A DNA stretch of 47,187 bases from contig JAFSNR010000154.1 in the NCBI GenBank assembly GCA_017443345.1, forward strand, positions 1 through 47,187, in the 5' to 3' direction. Below are positions 7,335 to 14,657 of the stretch, piece by piece. This stretch comes from Prevotella sp. GTDB taxonomy: Bacteria > Bacteroidota > Bacteroidia > Bacteroidales > Bacteroidaceae. A program made the position numbers and the translations under genes. The stretch's first letter is position 1. Every line of letters begins with the position of its first letter. The notes below the pieces were generated by a model. The model was not told the DNA's origin, searched no databases, and saw only the letters and a program-made list of their open reading frames with translations.

Positions 7335-8063
7335 ATGAAACTGCAACACATTACATTTACGGGCATTGATGCCAGGACTGACATTAACGCCCTCGCGGCT
7401 ATTCAGTCCGAGTTCCCGATAGCGGAGTTTGGAGTGCTGACAAGTTATCACTGGCACGAGAATGGAAACCGCTATCTCAATCCAGAGCGCATCATCAAAC
7501 TGTGTGGCAAGGGCTTGAAGCTTGCACTTCACGTCTGCGGTTCTGCTGCTCACGATGCTGCCTGCAAGGGTGGCTGGGATAAAATCGACAAGTTGACAAT
7601 TGACAACCTTCATCTGTTCAAGCGCGTTCAATTGAACTTGGCTGAGCGTAAAGACAATCCAGAATACTGCTGGATTCCGCTCATAATTGGGCAGGAGTTG
7701 ATTATCCAGCAGCGTGCCGAGTTAGAGCTTCCACTGTTCGAGAGCACGGTGAAGCATTGGACAGAGAGGTCATACCCTCACCGCGACACTATCAGCGCAT
7801 TACTCGACAGCAGCGGTGGTCGTGGCATCGACATACCATTGAAGGTGTGGCCATCAAGTGGCAAGATTGGCTATGCTGGCGGTTTCAATCCCGACAACGT
7901 GGCAGACAAACTGTCGTTTTTGATGAGCCACGTCACGCAGGGCACGTTCTGGATTGACATGGAGAGCGGAGTCCGTACTGATGATTGGTTTGACATCGAC
8001 AAGGTGTACAAGGTACTACAGACGTGCAAGCCTATCATTGAAGAGTACAACAAGGAGGGCTGA
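7335..8063 (+). CDS. TrpF-like (phosphoribosylanthranilate isomerase-like) TIM-barrel protein
   Basis: 242 residues, close to TrpF length. ITFTGIDARTD and FPIAEFGVLTS at the start resemble strands 1-2 of this barrel. IGYAGGFNPDNVADKLSFLM followed by FWIDMESGVRT matches the TrpF end, where GGLNPxN binds phosphate and DxSSGVE carries the catalytic Asp (here DMESGVR). The catalytic Cys of TrpF is not clearly placed. Tryptophan synthesis is unlikely in a phage that carries no other trp gene. A sugar-phosphate or nucleobase-related reaction in the DNA-modification neighbourhood is possible but unproven. Confidence 0.6.
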   Translation: MKLQHITFTGIDARTDINALAAIQSEFPIAEFGVLTSYHWHENGNRYLNPERIIKLCGKGLKLALHVCGSAAHDAACKGGWDKIDKLTIDNLHLFKRVQLNLAERKDNPEYCWIPLIIGQELIIQQRAELELPLFESTVKHWTERSYPHRDTISALLDSSGGRGIDIPLKVWPSSGKIGYAGGFNPDNVADKLSFLMSHVTQGTFWIDMESGVRTDDWFDIDKVYKVLQTCKPIIEEYNKEG

Positions 8064-8065
8064 CA

Positions 8066-8545
8066 ATGGAAGCGGTAACGATTGAGAAGCTGAGGATGCT
8101 TGAGGCAAAGCATGGAACCAAACCTGCACCCAAGAAAAGGCGTTTGAAGGTTTTTTACGGATGGGCGAGGCTTGGCAAGGTGCGCAAGCGGGAGTCCATT
8201 TCTATCATCTTTGAGAATGAAGAAGGTGCCGGATGTGAAACGCAACGGTCCCATAAGACCTTGAAGAAGATGCAGGACACAGTCTTTGAGAGGTTCCAGA
8301 CTGACGAGGAAGCACAGGACGCATCTTTTTGCAGGCAGGTGTTTACGGAATACTGCGTGTTCATGGATGAAAAGATTGTCAACGGCAGTTTGGAAAAGGC
8401 GTTGCAGATCAATTCAGAACGGGACAAGAATCATGTTAGCAAGCAAGTGAGGAAAGAGATTGCAGACAAACTGCGAACTTCTTTCCTCGCTTCGCATCAG
8501 GGATATGTTGAACCCATAAGACAACTGGAGTTTGATTTTTTATGA
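8066..8545 (+). CDS. Phage protein, unknown
   Basis: 159 residues, beginning two bases after the previous stop and overlapping the next start by four bases. The N-terminus is basic (PAPKKRRLKVFYGWARLGKVRKR), suggesting nucleic acid contact. The rest is probably helical and ends LEFDFL, which resembles short C-terminal sliding-clamp-binding peptides (Q-L-x-F type: RQLEFDFL). Clamp binding would fit a replication or repair accessory role but is inference. Confidence 0.55.
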   Translation: MEAVTIEKLRMLEAKHGTKPAPKKRRLKVFYGWARLGKVRKRESISIIFENEEGAGCETQRSHKTLKKMQDTVFERFQTDEEAQDASFCRQVFTEYCVFMDEKIVNGSLEKALQINSERDKNHVSKQVRKEIADKLRTSFLASHQGYVEPIRQLEFDFL

Positions 8546-9021
8546 AGACATATTATTTGACATTATCGCAGGTGTTTCCTGTTACCCATCCGAGAGCCGG
8601 AGAGGAAACTCATTTCAAGGATTGGCTTGTCGGTGCCTTGTACTATGGAGCCACAAGTGGGAAAATACACACCATCAGAGCGAACTTCGAGCTTTGGAAA
8701 AAACGCTTTGAGGATATCTATGCAGGGAAGGCGTGTCTATCTGTTCGGTACTGGGAGGGTAAGCCTTACAGAAGCAAGCAGCATGAGATTGTGAGGCTGA
8801 CGAAAGATGATGGCATCGGCATACAGAAACTGGAGTTTCCTTTTGGCACGCTCGATGAAGCCATGATAGAAGATGCTGAACATGTCGGAATGTTTGGCGG
8901 CATCGCCCAAACGCTTGCAACAAACGACGGCCTTTCTCTCGAAGATTGGAAGGCATGGTTTCGTGGTTACGACATCACAAAGCCTCTCGCAATCATTCAT
9001 TTCACGAAATTCAGGTATTGA
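8542..9021 (+). CDS. ASCH-like domain protein
   Basis: 159 residues. LTLSQVFPVTHPRAGE, the segment KIHTIRANFELWKKRF and the later LSVRYWEGKPYRSKQHEIVRL match a family common in Bacteroidales phages whose KIHTIR...W...SVRxW pattern fits the ASCH/PUA-like fold. ASCH proteins bind RNA or modified nucleobases. Its position between the TrpF-like and Dam-like genes would suit a reader of modified nucleic acid, but no direct evidence exists. ATGA overlap with the previous gene. Confidence 0.6.
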   Translation: MKTYYLTLSQVFPVTHPRAGEETHFKDWLVGALYYGATSGKIHTIRANFELWKKRFEDIYAGKACLSVRYWEGKPYRSKQHEIVRLTKDDGIGIQKLEFPFGTLDEAMIEDAEHVGMFGGIAQTLATNDGLSLEDWKAWFRGYDITKPLAIIHFTKFRY

Positions 9022-9023
9022 TT

Positions 9024-9833
9024 ATGAAGACACCTATCACATATTACGGAGGCAAGCAGCAACTCGCATCTCAGATTATCGCGATGATACCTCAGCACAA
9101 GATATACTGCGAGCCATTCTTCGGAGGCGGTGCCGTATTCTTTGCGAAAGGACCGTCATTCTTGGAGGTCATCAACGACAAGAACGACCTTCTGATAACC
9201 TTCTACAAGCAATGTATGACCAACTTCGACGCACTCCAGCAGAAAATAACAACCACATTACATTCTGAATCCGAATACAACCGTGCGAAAAGGATATACA
9301 ACAGTCCCAAGTGGCACAAGAAAATCGATATCGCTTGGGCTGTGTGGATGGTCACCAACATGTCTGTGATGGGAACGCCACGGGGAGGATGGAAACGTGA
9401 CAATGGCTCTGGAGGCTCACACATCGGCATAGGAATGGAGAATTACAGGAGCGCATTCACGAAGCAGGTGCATAACCGACTGAAGCACGTTCAAATTTCA
9501 TGTCGCGGTGCCATCGATGTTATCCGAGAAAGAGATACTGCAGACACTTTCTTCTATCTTGACCCACCATATATCAACTGCGACCAGAAGCACTACAAGG
9601 GCTACACCACAAAAGACTTTCATGAGCTGCTGGAAACATTGAGCGGGATTCAGGGCAGGTTTGTCCTCAGCAATTTCTGGTCTGACATACTCGGTCAATA
9701 CATCGAGCGTCAGAAATGGAACTACAAGGTGATTGAAAGAAAGTGCATGATACCAGCAATGATTCAGCAACCTCGCCGAAAGAAGGAGGTGCTAACTTAC
9801 AATTTCGATATCGAACCAACATTATTTGATTGA
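9024..9833 (+). CDS. D12-class DNA adenine N6-methyltransferase (Dam-like)
   Basis: 269 residues from the ATG at 9024; the frame opens earlier, but MKTPITYYGGKQQLA is the standard D12 N-terminus. Motifs: the S-adenosylmethionine site TYYGGK and EPFFGGGAVFF, and the catalytic DPPY in FFYLDPPYIN. The end FDIEPTLFD resembles the short tail seen in related phage enzymes. It methylates adenine N6, commonly in short palindromes. In phages this protects DNA from host restriction or marks DNA for packaging or repair. No partner endonuclease is adjacent. Confidence 0.92.
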   Translation: MKTPITYYGGKQQLASQIIAMIPQHKIYCEPFFGGGAVFFAKGPSFLEVINDKNDLLITFYKQCMTNFDALQQKITTTLHSESEYNRAKRIYNSPKWHKKIDIAWAVWMVTNMSVMGTPRGGWKRDNGSGGSHIGIGMENYRSAFTKQVHNRLKHVQISCRGAIDVIRERDTADTFFYLDPPYINCDQKHYKGYTTKDFHELLETLSGIQGRFVLSNFWSDILGQYIERQKWNYKVIERKCMIPAMIQQPRRKKEVLTYNFDIEPTLFD

Positions 9834-9836
9834 CTT

Positions 9837-10088
9837 ATGAAATTTTTTGTTGACAGAATCATGGATCTGCTTGAAGATGTGGAGGGGTATAAAATTCAGT
9901 TCCCATCGTCATTTACAAGCATTCGTGACATAGAAGCAAGTTTGAAAGAGAGGGTGAACGACCCTGTTGGCAGCATGTTCGGCATTCAGGTGTCTGACGA
10001 ATGGGAAGATAAATGCTACGGGTTTGAAGTTGACAAGGTGACTCCGACATACACCGTGTTCAGATATGTCGGCATTTGGAAGACGTAA
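9837..10088 (+). CDS. Small phage protein, unknown
   Basis: 83 residues, starting three bases after the methylase stop. A hydrophobic N-terminal helix (KFFVDRIMDLLEDVEGY) precedes a mixed region ending VFRYVGIWKT. No motif recognised. Confidence 0.5.
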   Translation: MKFFVDRIMDLLEDVEGYKIQFPSSFTSIRDIEASLKERVNDPVGSMFGIQVSDEWEDKCYGFEVDKVTPTYTVFRYVGIWKT

Positions 10089-10118
10089 AAGTTCAATTAT
10101 GGCAAGAGTGTAAGTAAT

Positions 10119-10568
10119 ATGGCAGACTTGAATGAATGCGTGGTGAAGATTGCCGTAAGCGGTGAGACTGACTATTTCCACATGGATGATGTGGTCTATT
10201 ACCGCTCTGGCATGACACCAGACTTTGTTACAAGGTGGCTGTGGTACTTTGAATATCTGGCCGCACTGGTCAAGGTGAACAATCCTCATAGAAAGGTTGA
10301 GTTCTACAAAGGCCCACAGGATATATTAGTTGGCAAGGAGTGGCACGAACATAGGAGAGCAACATTGTTGAAGTCCAGAGCAACCAAGTTGAAGCAACTG
10401 GAAAAGGGCGTGGTTGATGATGATTTGTTTCACTTCAAGAGCCAAGACAATGAGGCTAAGAAGCAACAGGTTCTCGCACAGATAGATGCCCTCAACCGTG
10501 ATGAGTTCCCCTTTGAAGAGTTCCCAGATTACATCAATAAAATCAAGCAGTATGCAGTTCGGTATTAA
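10119..10568 (+). CDS. Conserved phage protein, unknown
   Basis: 149 residues. The aromatic-rich core (DDVVYYRSG, RWLWYFEYLAALVKV) and a helical C-terminal half with Lys/Glu repeats (HRRATLLKSRATKLKQLE) recur in small early proteins of Bacteroidales phages and integrative elements. No catalytic motif or membrane segment. A protein-protein contact role is plausible from the probable coiled coil. Confidence 0.55.
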   Translation: MADLNECVVKIAVSGETDYFHMDDVVYYRSGMTPDFVTRWLWYFEYLAALVKVNNPHRKVEFYKGPQDILVGKEWHEHRRATLLKSRATKLKQLEKGVVDDDLFHFKSQDNEAKKQQVLAQIDALNRDEFPFEEFPDYINKIKQYAVRY

Positions 10569-10617
10569 CTGGAATGATGGTTACGAAGCTGAAACCGAAA
10601 CGTAAATAACAATCATT

Positions 10618-10761
10618 ATGAGAAGTGTAATGAAGTGGGTGGTGGTGGCGTTGCTCTTCATCATCCTTATTGTGTGCGGCATCATCATGTCGCCATTGCT
10701 GGCGTTCTCCATATTGGCGGAGCCGCATGAAAGTTACAACAAAGTAAGAATGAGCTTATGA
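10618..10761 (+). CDS. 47-residue membrane peptide
   Basis: Reading ATG at 10618 to TGA at 10761 gives a short protein with one strongly hydrophobic segment (KWVVVALLFIILIVCGIIM) preceded by a basic start (MRSVMK). That is the pattern of a single-pass inner-membrane protein. The stop overlaps the ATG of the next gene (ATGA), which supports translation. With its neighbour it forms a pair of tiny membrane proteins within the early region; superinfection exclusion is one possibility, not shown. Confidence 0.55.
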   Translation: MRSVMKWVVVALLFIILIVCGIIMSPLLAFSILAEPHESYNKVRMSL

Positions 10762-10994
10762 AAAGGAAAGACTGGAGAAACCTGGCAGGAACCGTCATGT
10801 GGTTCTTTGCTGGAATGGCCCTGTGGGGCTATGCCCTCACGCTCATGGAGCGAAGGGAAGAGAAGCAGGCAAGAGAGGGGCACTTCCCTCTTGAGTCTGA
10901 TGACATCAGACGTTACTCGATAGCGATATTCGCTGGGATTCTGGCTGACATCCTGCTCGGTGCATCATTGATTGCCTGGCTGTGCGAACGGTAA
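10758..10994 (+). CDS. Small membrane protein with two probable transmembrane helices
   Basis: 78 residues. A hydrophobic helix near the start (TVMWFFAGMALWGYALTLM), a charged loop (ERREEKQAREGHF) and a second helix (IAIFAGILADILLGASLIAW) predict a two-pass inner-membrane protein with a short basic tail. Coupled to the preceding 47-residue peptide; its end lies in repeated element D. No family recognised. Confidence 0.6.
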   Translation: MKRKDWRNLAGTVMWFFAGMALWGYALTLMERREEKQAREGHFPLESDDIRRYSIAIFAGILADILLGASLIAWLCER

Positions 10995-11090
10995 ACGTCA
11001 GCAAATGTTAAGGTGGTAAAATGGCGGTAAAATGGTGAAGTTTTCGTTTGCATATCTTGTTAAAAATGAAGAACTTTACAGTAGAAAATT
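10991..11090 (+). promoter_or_regulatory. Repeated promoter-like element, copy D, with an 11-bp insertion
   Basis: Fourth copy. GTCA and GTTA (second at 11007) lie 10 bp apart, TTTG is at 11047-11050, and GAACTTTA at 11071-11078 follows 20 bp later. A short stretch (GGTAAAATGG) is doubled, adding 11 bp between the GTTA site and TTTG: 40 bp here against 29 bp in the other four copies. One helical turn is thus added, keeping the same face. It lies ~40 bases ahead of the gene at 11122. Confidence 0.6.
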
Positions 11091-11121
11091 AAACAAGAAA
11101 CCCTCTAAAAACAACGGAAAC

Positions 11122-11457
11122 ATGAAAGCTGCAATTATCAATGAGATTGGCAAAATGATGGCAGAAGCGATGAAGGAGGCCATCTGTGAGAATGAGCACA
11201 ACGCCTACATCGACCACAGCGCAGGTGACTTCTATTTCACAGTTGAGGTGAATGAGGATGACGAAATCGAGGTTGAGGTGCTCAACAACGAAACCGACAA
11301 GACTGACTATCCGAACGTCATCGCTGCCATCAAGGCTGCCATCCCAGACTGGAGCGATGTTGCCGACGATGTGAGAGATGAATGGCAGGAAATGGATGAG
11401 TGGCAGAGAAACGGATTTAGGGATGCCGCAGACTATTACAGTTGGAGATATTGTTGA
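11122..11457 (+). CDS. Acidic phage protein, unknown
   Basis: 111 residues from the ATG at 11122, the first ATG after element D that leaves a leader; the frame itself runs through the element. It is strongly acidic (VEVNEDDEIEVEVLNNETD, DVRDEWQEMDEWQRNGF) with a beta-rich core. Small acidic phage proteins are often DNA mimics or inhibitors of host enzymes, so an anti-restriction role is conceivable, but no specific family is recognised. Confidence 0.55.
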   Translation: MKAAIINEIGKMMAEAMKEAICENEHNAYIDHSAGDFYFTVEVNEDDEIEVEVLNNETDKTDYPNVIAAIKAAIPDWSDVADDVRDEWQEMDEWQRNGFRDAADYYSWRYC

Positions 11458-11476
11458 ACCTAACTGAGAGAGAATC

Positions 11477-12286
11477 ATGAAAGCTGTAATTCCAAGAAGC
11501 GACATTATTGGTCCTCTGCTGAAGGAGATTGAGGATTTCGCAAGGACACATGGTCGGTATTACAGCGAGGTGCTCGAATCCTTGCTTGACTACATCATCT
11601 TCTGTTTCGACATTGACCATACGCCGATTCCTTGGTGGAAGTACAATCAGGAAGAGACGGCCAAGTTCCATCAGATGATGGCCACGTACTTTCTCCAGAT
11701 GGAGGAGGCATTGAAGCACCGGTCCTGGTATGACATGTTTGGCGACCTCTTTATGGCATGGGCTGGTGACAAGAAGTACCGCGGCCAGTGCTTCACTCCG
11801 ATGGATTTGTGCGATGTGCTTGCCCATGTCACTCTCGACGGGAGAATTGATGAAGCCCCAGTCGCTTCATGCCGTGCTTTCGGAAAGAGGGTGATTGTGA
11901 ATGACTGCGCTTGCGGTAGTTCACGCACTTTGCTTGCTGGTCATGCCATCTTCATTGACAAGGGGCTTCGCAAACCTTACCTCATCGGCGAGGATCTTGA
12001 TGCGATGTGCTGCAAGATGAGTGCGGTGAACTTGATGTCGCACGGGTGTTACGGCGAGGTCGTGTGCCACAACACGCTGACTGAGCCAGGCGAGGCGCGG
12101 ATGGGGTTTGTTGTCAACGAGGGCTTGTATCCATTTGTTGGCTTCCCCTCCATCAGGAGAGAGAATAAGCCTGAGCATCTTGTTACCACGGCTGTGTGGA
12201 GAAGAAAGAAGGAGCAGGCAGAGAGAATGAAAGCAGAGGAGCCTCAACCGAAGAAGCAGGAGGCGGTGCAGTTGAGTTTGTTTTAA
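11477..12286 (+). CDS. HsdM-like N6-adenine methylase fold without a visible NPPF/Y motif
   Basis: 269 residues. GQCFTPMDLCDVLA (as in type I HsdM, where GQFxTPxxxxxxM precedes the fold), NDCACGSSRTLLAGH (SAM-binding motif I, variant of DPACGSGG) and GEDLDAMCCKMSAVNLMSHG (motif II region) are clear. After HNTL, where HsdM has the catalytic N-P-P-F/Y, the sequence reads MGFVVNEGLYPFVGFPSIRR and the motif is absent. It may bind SAM and DNA without methylating, or use a changed active site. The start MKAVIPRSDIIGPL and the helical region before residue 100 are typical of the phage version. The end AVQLSLF resembles a clamp-binding peptide. Confidence 0.7.
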   Translation: MKAVIPRSDIIGPLLKEIEDFARTHGRYYSEVLESLLDYIIFCFDIDHTPIPWWKYNQEETAKFHQMMATYFLQMEEALKHRSWYDMFGDLFMAWAGDKKYRGQCFTPMDLCDVLAHVTLDGRIDEAPVASCRAFGKRVIVNDCACGSSRTLLAGHAIFIDKGLRKPYLIGEDLDAMCCKMSAVNLMSHGCYGEVVCHNTLTEPGEARMGFVVNEGLYPFVGFPSIRRENKPEHLVTTAVWRRKKEQAERMKAEEPQPKKQEAVQLSLF

Positions 12287-12311
12287 TGTTGAACAAAAAC
12301 GAGAATTAGTT

Positions 12312-12872
12312 ATGATAACAATAGACGAAGTAAAAAAAATCGTAAACCTTATTAAAAGGGCGAATTGTACAAGCTATGCACTTGTCAGCGAGACGGCAAA
12401 AGAACTTGGAGTAAAAAAGACCGTCCTCATGCAATACATAGAAGACAACCCTGCTCTTTTCACCTTGGTGAAAGTAGAGAAGGGCAAAAAGAACTATGGA
12501 CTTGCTATAAGAAATTGTTATAACACTCCTGTTGAGAATCCTGACTCTGATGAGTGGCTCGAGATGATGCAAGAAAAATGGAAGAAAAAATTGCATGTCA
12601 TGAAAATGGATTACTATGGTGTTGTTGAATTTTATTTTTTCGGTATTGACAGTGGTGGCAGTTTACGAGAGCATCTTTGGAGGAACACTAAAGAAAAAAT
12701 TGATTATTTGTCCGAAAATGGAATAATTGAATTGACTGAGACTGGATACGGCGGATTTGGTGATTATCATAAGGGAAAATGGTATCTTGTAAACGAGAAG
12801 AGCTTACAATCATTAAAAGAGAATGGATGGACTACGGATTTTGCGGAAGTTGTAAATGAATTAAAAATTTGA
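12312..12872 (+). CDS. AT-rich phage protein with winged-helix-like N-terminus, unknown
   Basis: 186 residues. Residues 1-60 (IDEVKKIVNLIKRANC, ETAKELGVKKTVLMQYIED) look like a winged-helix/HTH DNA-binding unit. A probable beta region follows (YGVVEFYFFGIDSGG). The gene is visibly richer in A+T than those on both sides, with Lys AAA/AAG and Ile/Leu A/T-ending codons, suggesting later acquisition. No homologous family is recognised. Confidence 0.55.
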   Translation: MITIDEVKKIVNLIKRANCTSYALVSETAKELGVKKTVLMQYIEDNPALFTLVKVEKGKKNYGLAIRNCYNTPVENPDSDEWLEMMQEKWKKKLHVMKMDYYGVVEFYFFGIDSGGSLREHLWRNTKEKIDYLSENGIIELTETGYGGFGDYHKGKWYLVNEKSLQSLKENGWTTDFAEVVNELKI

Positions 12873-12879
12873 TAAGATT

Positions 12880-13332
12880 ATGACAGAAAAAGAATTTTTA
12901 TCAGAAGTATGGAGGGCACATGACATTGTGCTCACATCCGAAGGAATCAAGGCGAGAGTTCAGAACGTGTGCTTCACAACCAGAAGTGTCCGAATCAAGA
13001 TGCCTGGCGACGGCATGCCTGAGTGGATTCGTTGTGAACTGATTGAGGCGCACACCACACAGAAGGGTGATGCGTGCGACCCAGCGACGATCATCGAAGA
13101 ACTTCACTACAAGCTGCTGGCAGCTCAGGAAACCATCGAGAAGAAAACAGAAAAAATCAAGGAGCTGGAGGAGAAGGTGAACAAGAACCACCTCAAAGAC
13201 CTTCTTTGTGCCTTGAACCTCATGAAGCAAGGTTTGCAGGAGAAGAAGCACAAGATGGCTCAGATTGAGAACGGGCTTCAGATGATAGATGATGTGATTG
13301 CCAAACTCAACGGTGGAGAAAAGGATGAATGA
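12880..13332 (+). CDS. Coiled-coil phage protein, unknown
   Basis: 150 residues. The N-terminal half is a small mixed domain (SEVWRAHDIVLTSEGIKARV). The C-terminal half is a long probable coiled coil (AAQETIEKKTEKIKELEEKV, then LMKQGLQEKKHKMAQIENGL). Probably oligomeric. No function can be assigned. It starts eight bases after the preceding stop. Confidence 0.55.
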   Translation: MTEKEFLSEVWRAHDIVLTSEGIKARVQNVCFTTRSVRIKMPGDGMPEWIRCELIEAHTTQKGDACDPATIIEELHYKLLAAQETIEKKTEKIKELEEKVNKNHLKDLLCALNLMKQGLQEKKHKMAQIENGLQMIDDVIAKLNGGEKDE

Positions 13333-13338
13333 CCGTGT

Positions 13339-13581
13339 ATGAGAACTTTGAACGGAAAGAAATTCTATGAAGAGCCGACCAGCTGCGGCACCTGTCCGTT
13401 CTTCTACAACGGAACGACCTACACGCCCATCAGCGACAGAGGCTCAACCACTGGGCACTGCCAGCAGTTCGACGAGTATCACAAGGTGTGGCGTTCCGTC
13501 CCGAGGCGGTGCGCCAAGCTGTTTAAGAAATTGTTTGAGTACCCAGACGGGTGCGAATTAGTGATTGTATCAAAAGGATGA
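13339..13581 (+). CDS. Small Cys-rich protein (possible zinc or Fe-S binding)
   Basis: 80 residues with Cys at CGTCPFF, GHCQQF and RRCAKLF, spaced like a small metal-binding knuckle (CxxC...C...C). Such proteins with an EEPTSCGTCPFF-type start occur in Bacteroidales phages. The basic stretch RCAKLFKKLF follows. Function unknown; it may bind zinc and a protein or nucleic acid partner. Confidence 0.55.
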   Translation: MRTLNGKKFYEEPTSCGTCPFFYNGTTYTPISDRGSTTGHCQQFDEYHKVWRSVPRRCAKLFKKLFEYPDGCELVIVSKG

Positions 13582-13585
13582 AATT

Positions 13586-13939
13586 ATGGACGAGAAGATA
13601 ATGAACCGGAGCTTTTATGATTCGGTCGTGAAAGTCAGAAGGGGGCAGAAGTCGTACTTCGCCACCATGGACAAGGATTTTCTGGAGAAGGAACTGAAGC
13701 CGATGGAGGCTGAGATTGACAGGAGGCTCGCCAGTGAGTATCCGACATTGGAGGCTGCATGTAAGTTCCGTCGATGTGTCGAGGAAATGCGAAACTGGCA
13801 GAAGCGTTATTTCATTGAGTACACTGACGAGTCACTGAAGCGTGCGAAGCAGTGGGAGAGGAATGTTGACAGGTGGATTGAGGTCACAGAGGAACTCATC
13901 AAGGAGCGTCAGCAACCGAAATTGCAGTTTAAAGAATGA
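13586..13939 (+). CDS. Helical phage protein, unknown
   Basis: 117 residues from the ATG at 13586, five bases after the preceding stop. It is almost entirely helical and charged (KELKPMEAEIDRRLASEY, then KRAKQWERNVDRWIEVTEEL), with no catalytic motif. It is the last gene before the promoter-like site and tandem repeat ahead of the terminase genes, so it probably ends the early block. Confidence 0.5.
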   Translation: MDEKIMNRSFYDSVVKVRRGQKSYFATMDKDFLEKELKPMEAEIDRRLASEYPTLEAACKFRRCVEEMRNWQKRYFIEYTDESLKRAKQWERNVDRWIEVTEELIKERQQPKLQFKE

Positions 13940-14050
13940 TGGGTGAGCGAGTGCGTCGGGAAACTTTTCTCGAAGAACTCTGCATGGTGACATTACGTCC
14001 CGGCGCACATCGCCTCACGCCATGTCGGTGCAACGAACGATATTTTTCCC

Positions 14051-14058
14051 TACCTTTG
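14051..14058 (+). promoter_or_regulatory. Bacteroides-type -7 box ahead of the terminase operon
   Basis: TACCTTTG matches TAnnTTTG, with transcription expected to begin just downstream. No clear TTTG stands ~20 bp upstream, so it may need an activator. It lies 53 bases ahead of the TerS start and directly abuts a tandem repeat (14056-14097), which would fall at or just after the transcription start. Confidence 0.5.
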
Positions 14059-14097
14059 CACTGAATGACAACAAAATTGCACTGAATGACAACAAAA
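14056..14097 (+). repeat. Perfect tandem 21-bp repeat before terS
   Basis: Two identical, directly adjacent 21-base units (14056-14076 and 14077-14097), each containing CACTGAATGACAACAAAA. They sit between the -7-like box and the TerS start codon at 14111. A two-site, two-turn spacing is what a small terminase, repressor or activator would recognise. Candidate functions are a packaging (cos/pac) site or an operator for the late operon. Confidence 0.7.
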
Positions 14098-14110
14098 TGG
14101 AGGATTTGAC

Positions 14111-14638
14111 ATGAAGAATGAGTTGACATTGAAGCAGGAAATGTTCTGCCAGGCATACGTCGATACGGGCATCGCCAGTGCTGCGTATCGGCTCGCCTAT
14201 GACTGCAAGAAGATGAAGAGCGAGACCATCTGGAGCAATGCCTGCAGGTTGCTTGCCGACAGCAAGGTTAAAGCAAGGGTGGCTGAGATTCAGGAGGAGA
14301 ATGCGAAACGCTCCATCGTGGACAGGGCTCTTGTCGAGAAGAAGCTGATGGACATCGTGGAAGTTGACCCTGCGGAGCTGTACTACTGGAGTGAAGAGAA
14401 GGGCAAGTTTGTGATGAAGAGTCCGCATGAGTTGCCCAAGCGTCTGCGCTCTGCCCTCAAGAAAATCAGCAACAAGCGTGGCGAGTTGACCTATGAGTTC
14501 AATGGGAAGGTAGAGGCTGCAAGACTGCTGGCCACGATGAACGGATGGGAGCAACCGAAGGAGGTGAAGCTGAGCGGTGGCGGTGTTCCTGTGCGGTCGG
14601 ATATCCGTATTGGATTCGATGACGAGGAAGACGAGTAG
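14111..14638 (+). CDS. terS: Terminase small subunit (TerS)
   Basis: 175 residues. The start LTLKQEMFCQAYVDTGIASA followed by AYRLAYDC and ACRLLADSKVKARVAEIQEE is the Terminase_2-type N-terminal HTH, which recognises the packaging site. The next part (LMDIVEVDPAELYYW) is the family's oligomerisation region, and the acidic tail DDEEDE is usual. TerS forms a ring that selects phage DNA and stimulates TerL, encoded 19 bases downstream. The tandem repeat just upstream is a natural candidate binding site. Confidence 0.88.
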   Translation: MKNELTLKQEMFCQAYVDTGIASAAYRLAYDCKKMKSETIWSNACRLLADSKVKARVAEIQEENAKRSIVDRALVEKKLMDIVEVDPAELYYWSEEKGKFVMKSPHELPKRLRSALKKISNKRGELTYEFNGKVEAARLLATMNGWEQPKEVKLSGGGVPVRSDIRIGFDDEEDE

Positions 14639-14657
14639 CAAATTACAGGCAAATTAA

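Noticed and set aside
13939-14064. 41-codon frame between the early block and terS
   Set aside because: It begins at the preceding stop but ends across the -7-like box and the tandem repeat. It has no recognisable features, so a regulatory region is more likely.
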